Source of the DNA: a virus
Strand: one strand, 5' to 3'
DNA: 24,940 nt
IMG/VR virus record: IMGVR_UViG_3300027759_000393
Coordinates: 1-24,940 of that record
Below the pieces are notes generated by a model, which saw only the letters and a list, made by a program, of their open reading frames with translations, ran no database searches and was not told the DNA's origin. Shown piece by piece: positions 6,457-13,901 of the stretch. Position 1 is the stretch's first letter. Each line of letters begins with the position of its first letter. A program made the translations under genes and the position numbers.

Positions 6457-7908
6457 ATGGCACAAGACTATTTTAAACCAAGAGGACAACTTCCAGAAAG
6501 TAAACCAGACGCTGGTGGCGGGGTAATACGCAATACTCCCACCCTTGCTGTTGTTAAAAACAATATTGATGCTACCCGAGGCGGTAGAATCCAAGTATAT
6601 CTATCAGATTTTGGTGCACCTGACTCGGAAGATAGTACAAGTTGGGTAACTGTAAGTTACATGAGTCCCTTTTTTGGATCAACACCTGCATCTGGAAGTA
6701 ACAAATCAACTGATTATGGCACATATACTCAAAATCCAAGTTCATACGGTATGTGGTATAGTCCCCCTGATATAGGAAGCACAGTTATTTGTATCTTTAT
6801 CAACGGAGATCCAAGTTATGGATATTATATCGGTAGTGTTCTACAACCTGAATTACTACAGATGATTCCTGCAATAGGTGCTTCCCCTGATATCATAGCA
6901 AATGATCCTGAATCTGCGGCGTTAGGTGGGGCAACACTTTTGCCAGTAACTAATTTAAATACAAACAATCCTATCATAACAAATGGTACACAGTTTTTAA
7001 CTGCACCTAAACCAGTTCATAGTTATAGTTCTTCTATATATTTTCAACAAGGTTTGATCAGAGATTCAATTAGAGGACCAATATCAAGTAGCGCATTACG
7101 TGAAAGTCCGTCTCGTGTTGGTTGGGGAGTTAGCACACCAGGTAGACCAATTTATCAAGGTGGGTTTACCGACAACAATGTATTAACTAAAGTAGCTTCA
7201 GCAACCAATGAGTCATTAAAATTAGTATCACGTAGAGGTGGACATAGTATTGTTATGGATGACGGTGATGTTGTTGGCAAAGATCAACTGATAAGATTAA
7301 GAACAGCATTAGGTCATCAAATATTAATGAGTGATGATGGACAAACATTGTTCATTATTCATGCTAACGGACAAAGCTATATTGAATTAGGCAAAGAAGG
7401 TACAATTGATATGTACGCTACCAACAGCGTAAATATCAGGACACAAGGAGATTTAAATTTACACGCTGATAACAATATTAACATTAATGCTAAGAATGAT
7501 TTAAATATAGCAGCTAATAATATTAAAATAAATGCCGAGACTGATATTTCTTATCGTTCAGGCAAAAACTTTAGTGGTTACACATTAGGTACCTATACAG
7601 TTAAAGTTAATGGTTCAATGAGTATGGAAGCAAGTGGTGAGGGTTCTTATGCCAGCACAGGAACAATGTATGTTAATGGTAGCAAAATAAATTTAAATAC
7701 AGGATCAACGTCAGTAACCCCGGCAGAAGTACCCAAAATACCCATAGTAACTCATACTGATACATTGTTTGACAAAATTAAAGGATGGTTAGCGGCTCCT
7801 GGATATCTGTTATCTATTGTTAGTCGTGCTCCTGCTCATGCTCCTTGGTCAAGTGCAAATCAAGGGGTTGATGTTAAAGTAAATAATAATAGTAGTAGGG
7901 CATTTTAA
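6457..7908 (+). CDS. gp5: Baseplate central spike, gp5-like, lacking the lysozyme domain
   Basis: 483 aa. Residues about 25-135 form an OB-fold typical of gp5/gpV/VgrG spikes (GGRIQVYLSDFG, WVTVSYMSPFFG, YSPPDIGSTVICIFINGDP, GYYIGSV). A linker (about 140-250) follows. Residues about 255-415 form a triple-stranded beta-helix, shown by HSIVMDDGD, GHQILMSDDGQ and a run of short repeats alternating polar and aliphatic residues (MYATNSVNI, LNLHADNNININAK, IKINAE). The C-terminus has a Pro/His segment, SRAPAHAPWSS, before a disordered tail. T4 gp5 (575 aa) carries a lysozyme between the OB-fold and the helix; here that space has no catalytic lysozyme pattern. The protein is the membrane-puncturing tip of the tail. 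No clear ribosome binding site precedes the ATG, 31 bases after the upstream stop. Its stop overlaps the next start as TAATG. Confidence 0.85.
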   Translation: MAQDYFKPRGQLPESKPDAGGGVIRNTPTLAVVKNNIDATRGGRIQVYLSDFGAPDSEDSTSWVTVSYMSPFFGSTPASGSNKSTDYGTYTQNPSSYGMWYSPPDIGSTVICIFINGDPSYGYYIGSVLQPELLQMIPAIGASPDIIANDPESAALGGATLLPVTNLNTNNPIITNGTQFLTAPKPVHSYSSSIYFQQGLIRDSIRGPISSSALRESPSRVGWGVSTPGRPIYQGGFTDNNVLTKVASATNESLKLVSRRGGHSIVMDDGDVVGKDQLIRLRTALGHQILMSDDGQTLFIIHANGQSYIELGKEGTIDMYATNSVNIRTQGDLNLHADNNININAKNDLNIAANNIKINAETDISYRSGKNFSGYTLGTYTVKVNGSMSMEASGEGSYASTGTMYVNGSKINLNTGSTSVTPAEVPKIPIVTHTDTLFDKIKGWLAAPGYLLSIVSRAPAHAPWSSANQGVDVKVNNNSSRAF

Positions 7909-8516
7909 TGCAAAATAATCAAAGTCAAACGTATGCTAATTCAGCAAGACTTCCGCCAACTAATCCAGTCACGGCGGCAACTGCTGCCACGGTGCCAGCT
8001 ATTGGAACAGTTAGCAAATCATTAAATGCTGGAGTAACTGCTGCAATGATTGGTGGTACAGCAGCACAAGCAGCGGCTGCATATCCTGAGGTAGTAGCGA
8101 ATGGCACTGGAATTATTATAGATGCTGCAGGAAATGTTAATGCTGGTATAGGCATACTAGCAAAGACACCGCAACAACTTGAGACTGCTGGTATATTAAA
8201 ACCAGGAGCAGCATCATTAGTTACTGGTTTAGTTCAACGAGGCATGAGTATAGAATCTGCTATGACAAATAATTTGTTTACCGGCGTTTCTGGTGCTGAA
8301 AATTTACAAGCATTAATTAATAATACTTCTGCACAAGCAGCAGCACAGATAATTAATTTTCAGCAGGCACAAAGTGCAATGATGATGACCGGTGCTATAG
8401 TTGGCAATGAAGCACCGGGAGCTATAGCAGGTATAGTAAATGCTGCTGCGTATGTTGGAGTAAAATCTACAGTAGCATTCTTGCAAAACTCTACAAATAT
8501 TGGTGATATAATATAA
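7908..8516 (+). CDS. Ala-rich protein of unknown function in the baseplate operon
   Basis: 202 aa, not recognised with confidence. It is strongly Ala/Gly/Asn/Thr-rich, with a possibly disordered first 30 residues. An ordered-looking middle contains KTPQQLETAGILKPGAASL, GMSIESAMTNNLFTG and NLQALINNTSAQAAAQ, suggesting short amphipathic helices. The QQLE-AG-LKPG stretch is reminiscent of segments in other phage virion proteins, but I would not assign a domain. No signal peptide or convincing transmembrane helix. It overlaps the spike gene by one base (TAATG) and the next gene the same way, so spike, this gene and the next are probably translated as a coupled unit. A virion or assembly role near the hub is inferred from position only. 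Confidence 0.7.
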   Translation: MQNNQSQTYANSARLPPTNPVTAATAATVPAIGTVSKSLNAGVTAAMIGGTAAQAAAAYPEVVANGTGIIIDAAGNVNAGIGILAKTPQQLETAGILKPGAASLVTGLVQRGMSIESAMTNNLFTGVSGAENLQALINNTSAQAAAQIINFQQAQSAMMMTGAIVGNEAPGAIAGIVNAAAYVGVKSTVAFLQNSTNIGDII

Positions 8517-9994
8517 TGGCAACACTTCCTTCTATTTCTAATGTAGCAAGTGCAATAAGTTCAGGTAATTTCTCATCTGCGCTAGCAACCGCAACCGGTG
8601 GCGCAAGTTCTATTGTTACTTCTCTTAATGGTATGTCAGCTTCAATACCAAGCATACCAAGTCTACCTAGTATTCCGGGTCTACCTAATATTTCAGGACT
8701 ACCAAGTGTGCCGGGGTTGCCTACTATTGATACATTACGTAATATCAAACCACCTGAAATTACTGGGTTATCAGGCTTAGTAGATGCTACAAAAGGAATA
8801 GCAAGTTCTGCATTTACGGCAATATCAAACTCATTTAAACCACTGCAAGCCGGAGTTCCACAAAACTTAACAATTATCAATTTAAAAAATAAATTAGAAC
8901 AGGTGGCAGCAGACACTAAAGCCGCATCTACTCCATTAACAACTTCATTTACAAATGGATTGAATAGCGCAGGAGTTGATTTAGCAACAGGTAAAATACC
9001 TGCAGTAGAAGCAGCAGTTGCATCTGGTGGAGTAAAATCAGGATTGAGTGCATTATCGGGGGCGATGAGTAATGTGCCTGGTATGTCAGGCATAGTTAGC
9101 CCGTCTGCACTTGCTAGTGGTGTGAGCAACTTACCGGGAGGGCAATCAGCACTGTCGTCTATAGTAAACCCTAGTTCGTTAACTACTAGTGGAATTTCTG
9201 ATACACTAAGTGGACTTAAAACAATAACTAAAAATGCATCTAGTGCAGCACTAAATCAAATTAGTACCGCAACTTCAGGATCAAGTTCAGTTTCAGGTTT
9301 ATTATCCGGCGGTGCACTAACAGGTGCCGGCTCCTCACTGAGCGGAGCATTAAGTAATCCTAGCAGTCTATTGAATGGTGTTACTGGGAACATACCTAAC
9401 ATTCCTGGATTACCTAATGTTTCAGGGTTGCCTTCAATTAGTACTTTAACACAAGGACTACAATCTGGAAAACAACCATTATCGTCGTTAGTTTCAACTG
9501 GGCTATCACCTGCAGCCGCAGCATCATTAACAGCAAGTATGAATTCACTAAGCACTGCTAGTCCCTTTCCTATAAAAATGCCAACAGTAGCTGAAAATAC
9601 AATTAATAGAAGTGAAATATCTTCTCAAATCAGTAACTTGTTGGGTGACAAGAAAGTTCCTGCTCCAAACTTTTCGGGACTTGCTGCGACTCCTATACGA
9701 GACTTAACTCAAGCCGAAATTGCTGCGTATGATGTAAATAAAAAAGAAATTGAAACATTGTCCGATGCTCGGTTTGCTTTAGTTAAAGCCGAAGCAGATG
9801 CAAGATATACACTTAGTAAAGCTAAACAAGATTTACCACAAGGTGATCCTTCTATACCTGCGTTAGAACGAGCAGTTGAAACAGCTAACAATAAAATAAA
9901 CGACTTAGATAAAAGAGTAACAACCTTACAAAATACTCAGTATACACTAACTACCGGTAAACCATCGCCAAACTCAACTATTACGTCAGCATAA
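8516..9994 (+). CDS. Low-complexity Ser/Gly/Leu/Pro-rich structural protein with C-terminal coiled coil
   Basis: 492 aa, unrecognised. Most of residues 1-375 is Ser/Gly/Ala/Leu low complexity. Two blocks of a strict three-residue repeat, (Ser/Gly/Asn)-(Ile/Leu/Val)-(Pro/Ser), occur at residues 43-71 and 292-309. The C-terminal third differs: charged and helical (about 405-475, for example DLTQAEIAAYDVNKKEIE and ALERAVETANNKINDLDKR), a probable coiled coil. The make-up suggests an extended fibrous or flexible virion part; a tape-measure-like or hub-associated role is possible, but nothing proves it. It overlaps the preceding gene as TAATG, and gp25 starts seven bases after its stop. The long open frame on the opposite strand (8491-9129) is a composition shadow. 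Confidence 0.7.
   Translation: MATLPSISNVASAISSGNFSSALATATGGASSIVTSLNGMSASIPSIPSLPSIPGLPNISGLPSVPGLPTIDTLRNIKPPEITGLSGLVDATKGIASSAFTAISNSFKPLQAGVPQNLTIINLKNKLEQVAADTKAASTPLTTSFTNGLNSAGVDLATGKIPAVEAAVASGGVKSGLSALSGAMSNVPGMSGIVSPSALASGVSNLPGGQSALSSIVNPSSLTTSGISDTLSGLKTITKNASSAALNQISTATSGSSSVSGLLSGGALTGAGSSLSGALSNPSSLLNGVTGNIPNIPGLPNVSGLPSISTLTQGLQSGKQPLSSLVSTGLSPAAAASLTASMNSLSTASPFPIKMPTVAENTINRSEISSQISNLLGDKKVPAPNFSGLAATPIRDLTQAEIAAYDVNKKEIETLSDARFALVKAEADARYTLSKAKQDLPQGDPSIPALERAVETANNKINDLDKRVTTLQNTQYTLTTGKPSPNSTITSA
8642..8728 (+). repeat. Three-residue repeat block 1 (X-[I/L/V]-P)
   Basis: Nine consecutive triplets (small residue, then Ile/Leu/Val, then Pro, once Ser), starting Ser-Ile-Pro-Ser-Ile-Pro and ending Gly-Leu-Pro, then Thr-Ile. 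The underlying 9-base DNA period is degenerate, so the pattern is kept at protein level. Confidence 0.8.
9389..9442 (+). repeat. Three-residue repeat block 2
   Basis: Six triplets of the same kind as at 8642-8728: Asn-Ile-Pro twice, Gly-Leu-Pro, Asn-Val-Ser, Gly-Leu-Pro, Ser-Ile-Ser. The order matches the middle of block 1 (Gly-Leu-Pro, Asn-Ile-Ser, Gly-Leu-Pro), suggesting an internal duplication about 740 bases apart. Confidence 0.75.
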
Positions 9995-10001
9995 ATACAT
10001 C

Positions 10002-10451
10002 ATGCCCTCATACATTGGATTCAGCACTATAAATGCTTACACACCGCGTTCTACGAACCTTCAAACAGGCCCTGCAGCAGGTACAGGTTCTACCGTGGCG
10101 CCCTATAATATAGGTAATAAATTTGGATTAGTTGATGCACCATTGGTTATACAAGATTTAATCAATGCATTAAACATTCGTCAAGGGGAGAAGGTGGGAA
10201 ATCCTAGCTATGGAACTACCCTTTGGAGTTTTGTATTTGAACCAAACACAGCAGATGTGCAATTTCAATTAGAAAACGAAATACGCAGAGTAGCAAGTCA
10301 AGACCCCAGACTTGTATTAAACACAGTTCGTGCATATCCTCAAGAAAACGGCATATTGCTAGAAGTTGAAATGGCTGTATCTCCGTTCAATCAAGCTAAT
10401 TTATTAAGCGTATTCTTTAATAGTGCTACTAATATAGCAGTTTTACAATAA
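10002..10451 (+). CDS. gp25: Baseplate wedge protein, gp25-like (GPW/gp25 family)
   Basis: 149 aa (T4 gp25 is 132). Family features: the LVIQDLINALNIRQGEKVGN helix/turn (about 48-67), NPSYGTTLWSFVFEP (67-81), where the Pro-Ser-Tyr-Gly and Phe-Glu-Pro positions match the conserved core, then the LENEIRRVASQDPRL helix and a closing beta hairpin. gp25 is the most conserved wedge protein across contractile machines (T6SS TssE) and binds gp6 and gp53 at the sheath-baseplate interface. Residues 1-40 are a Thr/Gly/Ala-rich extension. It starts seven bases after the previous stop and has no ribosome binding site; a CATAAATA sequence at 9990-9997 abuts the start. Confidence 0.9.
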   Translation: MPSYIGFSTINAYTPRSTNLQTGPAAGTGSTVAPYNIGNKFGLVDAPLVIQDLINALNIRQGEKVGNPSYGTTLWSFVFEPNTADVQFQLENEIRRVASQDPRLVLNTVRAYPQENGILLEVEMAVSPFNQANLLSVFFNSATNIAVLQ

Positions 10452-10460
10452 AGCTAAAAA

Positions 10461-10486
10461 ACCTAGTTTATTAGGTATGATAAATA
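10461..10486 (+). promoter_or_regulatory. Possible late promoter and small hairpin before gp6
   Basis: GATAAATA (10479-10486) matches a T4-late-type box and lies 18 bases before the gp6 ATG; transcription would start near 10492-10494, leaving a very short leader holding AAAGAGAA. Just upstream, ACCTA (10461-10465) and TAGGT (10472-10476) form a weak 5-bp hairpin. This is the largest gap in the plus-strand cluster (52 bases). Motif-based only. Confidence 0.4.
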
Positions 10487-10503
10487 CTTAAAAGAGAATA
10501 ACT

Positions 10504-13500
10504 ATGGCAACCTCATCAAGACAATCAGCATTATTCGGGGTCAATGACTGGAAAGCCATTTACCAAACCTTCAACCAAGCCGACTTTCGTAGCTACGACT
10601 ATGAAACATTACGTAAAAGTTTTATAGATTACTTACGTGCATATTATCCTGAAACATTCAATGATTATATTGAAAGTTCAGAATTTATCGCCCTGCTTGA
10701 TGTTATGGCGTTCATGGGACAAGGTCTTGCTTTCCGTAATGACTTAAATGCTCGTGAAAATTTCATTGATACGGCTGAACGCAGAGATAGTGTTATCAAG
10801 TTAGCAAACTTAGTTAGTTATACTCCTAAAAGAAATTTAGAAGCACAAGGTTATTTGAAAGTAACAAGTGTTCGTACTACTCAAAATATCATAGATTTAA
10901 ATGGGTTTAATCTAGGAAATGTTCCTGTATTGTGGAATGATCCTGCTAACCCAAATTGGTTAGAACAATATAATACTATCATTAATGCGGCATTAATCAA
11001 TACTCAACGTGTTGGTTTGCCAGCTAATACAGCACAAATTCTTGGGGTAAAAACGGACGAATATACATTGCAGATTCCCGCAGGGACATTACCAGTAGTA
11101 CCATTTAGTAATTTAGTTAACGGTTTAAATATGAATTTTGAATTGTGCAGTGTGAGTACAGTTGGAACAGATTATGTTTATGAAATTCCTCCTGCACCAA
11201 CTAATACATTCAATATGCTATATCGCAATGATAAATTGGGATATGGTAGTCCAAACACAGGGTTCTTCTTTTACTTTAAGCAAGGTTCATTAACAAATTT
11301 TGACTTTACACTACAAAATCAAATCTCAAATCAAGTAATTGATATTGGAGATATTCAAGGTATTAATAATACAGATACTTGGTTGTATCAGGTTAGTCAA
11401 GTTAATGGAACATTTGGATTATGGAAAAAAGTAGATAATATCTACGCTGATGCATACTTGCAAACTGAAAGTTCCGTTAAACAAATTTACTCAGTTAATA
11501 GTAGATTCAACGATCAAGTTAGTTATATATTTGGTGACGGGGTTTTCAGTCAAATACCAGTTGGTACGTTCAGAGCATATGTACGTGCAGGTAATGCATT
11601 AACTTATACTATTCAACCTACTGATATGCAAGGTCTATCAGTATCAATTAATTATGTGAGTAGAGTTGGTAGAGTTGAAACATTAACTGTAGGATTGTCA
11701 TTGCAAGTACCAGTGTCAAACGCACAAGTTCGTGAATCATTGGCAAACATTAAACAACGTGCGCCAAGTCGTTACTATACACAAAATCGCATGGTCAACG
11801 GTGAAGACTATAACAATTTTCCATATACATTGTATAGCTCAATCATTAAATCAAAAGCTATCAATCGCAGCAGTGTTGGGGTGAGTAAGAATCTAGACTT
11901 ACTTGATCCAACTGGAAAATACTCTAGTACAAACAGTTATGCAAATGACGGAGGTGTTTGGTTAGACAACAATAATGGCTATGCAACACTAACTATAAAC
12001 AGCACCGGCGATATTATTACGTTCTTGACTGGAACATTAGCTGCGATTTTGTCTGATAACAGATCGTCACAATACTATATTCAAAATTATACTAGATATA
12101 GTATTGATAGTGCATCAGGTGACGGGACATTGTACTGGTACACTAGTACTGTAGATGCTAACAGTTTAACAGGGTATTTTTACAACATCACTAACGGAGG
12201 GGAAAATCCTGTCCCAGTAGGAACATATTCTACATACAACGCAAAGTATATTACTCCGGGTGCATTGCTTAAATTTATAGCACCGTCGGGTTATTATTTT
12301 GATAGCAATAATAGATTGGTAAGTGGAGTAGCAGGTCCATCAAACACCACATATATTTGGATTACTGTGTTAAATGTAATTGGTGACGGATTCAATAACG
12401 GTATAGGTCAATTTGCAAATGGTTCAGGTCCTATAACATTGAATGGCTATGTTCCCGCCGGAGCAATATTAACAACGGTTATACCTGCATTTAGTAATAC
12501 ATTACCTAATAGTGTCATACAAGAATGTATTGTTAGATTAGATTTACAACAAAACTTTTCATTAGTTTTTAACAATTCACTGACGGTTAATCAAAATCGT
12601 TGGAGTATTGACATTTACAATTCATCTAACTATTTTGTTAACTTTGAAAGTGTTGGTTATAATAGATACACGGTAACTTATCGTTCACTAGCGTATTATT
12701 TTGGTAGTGTCGCTGATACTAGATTTACGTATGATGCAGGTAAATTAGTATACGATCCCTTCTCTGGAATTATACTTCAAGACTTTGTTAAAGTATTGGT
12801 TACTAATACACAACCAAATAGTAATTACGCACTAAGTAATCCTATATCTACTAGTATCATTGGACAGACCGTTGAAAGTGACGGTTACATAAATGATTTT
12901 GAAGTTGAAGTTGCTAGTATTGATGTTAATAATAGAAGTATTATAGAGAATCCTGATTTCTTTAATGAAATCACTGGATATGTTACTGGTAGTACAAATA
13001 TCGGTATATATGCATTCTTTGAAACAATTCAAGATGCTATAAATTTAAGTCGGCAAGATTTGATAGCTTCCTCTATGGTATCGTATCAATATTCAACTAC
13101 TACACAAATTGAAACTGTAAAATATGAATACCCTGTCGGTCAATTATTCTATGCATATTCTGAAAATGTTTTCTATATAACTGTGCAAGACCCAACGATT
13201 ACAACACCATATTTTGTACTAGTTGTTCAACCGCAATATAGTATGAAGCCCGGGCGTCAAGGATTGCAATTCCAATATCGTCATAATAGTAATAATACTA
13301 CACGTATTGATCCTGCTACAACAAACATTATTGATTTATATGTAGTTACCCAGTCATACTATACTCAATATCAAAATTGGATTCAAGACACCACAAATAC
13401 TGTGCCTATGCCATTGAGACCTACTATTAGTCAATTAAGCAATGAATATAGTCAGATACAAGATTATAAAATGTTAACAGACAGCGCAATATTAAACAGC

Positions 13501-13878
13501 GTAGTGTTCAAGCCATTATTTGGTCCTAAAGCAGCATCTGCGTTAAGAGCAACTATAAAAGTTATTAAAAATTCTAACACTAATGCTAGCGATAGTGAAA
13601 TTCGTAGTGCAGTATTAACACAAATGAATACGTATTTTAATATTAACAACTGGAACTTTGGTGACACTTTCTATTTTAGTGAATTAAGTGCTTATATCCA
13701 CACTAACATAGGTGACTTGGTAAGTTCTTGTGTATTGGTACCCAACGACCCCTCACTACATTTTGGAGATTTATATGAAATTAAATGTTTACCATACGAA
13801 ATCTTTGCTAACGCAGCTACATCAAATGATGTAATTGTGATAGCAGCACTTACACCCGCCGAATTACAGATAGCATAA
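10504..13878 (+). CDS. gp6: Baseplate wedge protein, gp6-like, enlarged
   Basis: 1,124 aa, against 660 in T4. The N-terminus is strongly gp6-like (YETLRKSFIDYLRAYYPE, SSEFIALLDVMAFMGQGLAFR, DLNARENFIDTAERRDSVIK, LVSYTPKR). A middle segment, PSRYYTQNRMVNGEDYNNFP (about 421-440) followed by SSIIKSKAINRSS, matches the baseplate-J core. The C-terminus keeps the closing part (NWNFGDTFYFSELSAYIH about 1050, then FGDLYEIKCLPYEIF). Between about 480 and 960 lie extra Asn/Tyr/Thr-rich beta segments that account for the length. In T4, gp6 dimers form the continuous ring of the inner baseplate and join neighbouring wedges through gp25, gp53 and gp7. A probable late-type box lies upstream. The stop is 23 bases before the giant gene. 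Confidence 0.9.
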   Translation: MATSSRQSALFGVNDWKAIYQTFNQADFRSYDYETLRKSFIDYLRAYYPETFNDYIESSEFIALLDVMAFMGQGLAFRNDLNARENFIDTAERRDSVIKLANLVSYTPKRNLEAQGYLKVTSVRTTQNIIDLNGFNLGNVPVLWNDPANPNWLEQYNTIINAALINTQRVGLPANTAQILGVKTDEYTLQIPAGTLPVVPFSNLVNGLNMNFELCSVSTVGTDYVYEIPPAPTNTFNMLYRNDKLGYGSPNTGFFFYFKQGSLTNFDFTLQNQISNQVIDIGDIQGINNTDTWLYQVSQVNGTFGLWKKVDNIYADAYLQTESSVKQIYSVNSRFNDQVSYIFGDGVFSQIPVGTFRAYVRAGNALTYTIQPTDMQGLSVSINYVSRVGRVETLTVGLSLQVPVSNAQVRESLANIKQRAPSRYYTQNRMVNGEDYNNFPYTLYSSIIKSKAINRSSVGVSKNLDLLDPTGKYSSTNSYANDGGVWLDNNNGYATLTINSTGDIITFLTGTLAAILSDNRSSQYYIQNYTRYSIDSASGDGTLYWYTSTVDANSLTGYFYNITNGGENPVPVGTYSTYNAKYITPGALLKFIAPSGYYFDSNNRLVSGVAGPSNTTYIWITVLNVIGDGFNNGIGQFANGSGPITLNGYVPAGAILTTVIPAFSNTLPNSVIQECIVRLDLQQNFSLVFNNSLTVNQNRWSIDIYNSSNYFVNFESVGYNRYTVTYRSLAYYFGSVADTRFTYDAGKLVYDPFSGIILQDFVKVLVTNTQPNSNYALSNPISTSIIGQTVESDGYINDFEVEVASIDVNNRSIIENPDFFNEITGYVTGSTNIGIYAFFETIQDAINLSRQDLIASSMVSYQYSTTTQIETVKYEYPVGQLFYAYSENVFYITVQDPTITTPYFVLVVQPQYSMKPGRQGLQFQYRHNSNNTTRIDPATTNIIDLYVVTQSYYTQYQNWIQDTTNTVPMPLRPTISQLSNEYSQIQDYKMLTDSAILNSVVFKPLFGPKAASALRATIKVIKNSNTNASDSEIRSAVLTQMNTYFNINNWNFGDTFYFSELSAYIHTNIGDLVSSCVLVPNDPSLHFGDLYEIKCLPYEIFANAATSNDVIVIAALTPAELQIA

Positions 13879-13901
13879 GTATAGTATAGAGATTAATAAA
13901 T

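Noticed and set aside
8491-9129. 212-codon open frame on the minus strand opposite the Ser/Gly-rich gene
   Set aside because: It is the complement of a low-complexity Ser/Gly/Leu-coding region that naturally avoids antisense stops. It has no ribosome binding site, and the plus-strand gene is coupled to its neighbours.
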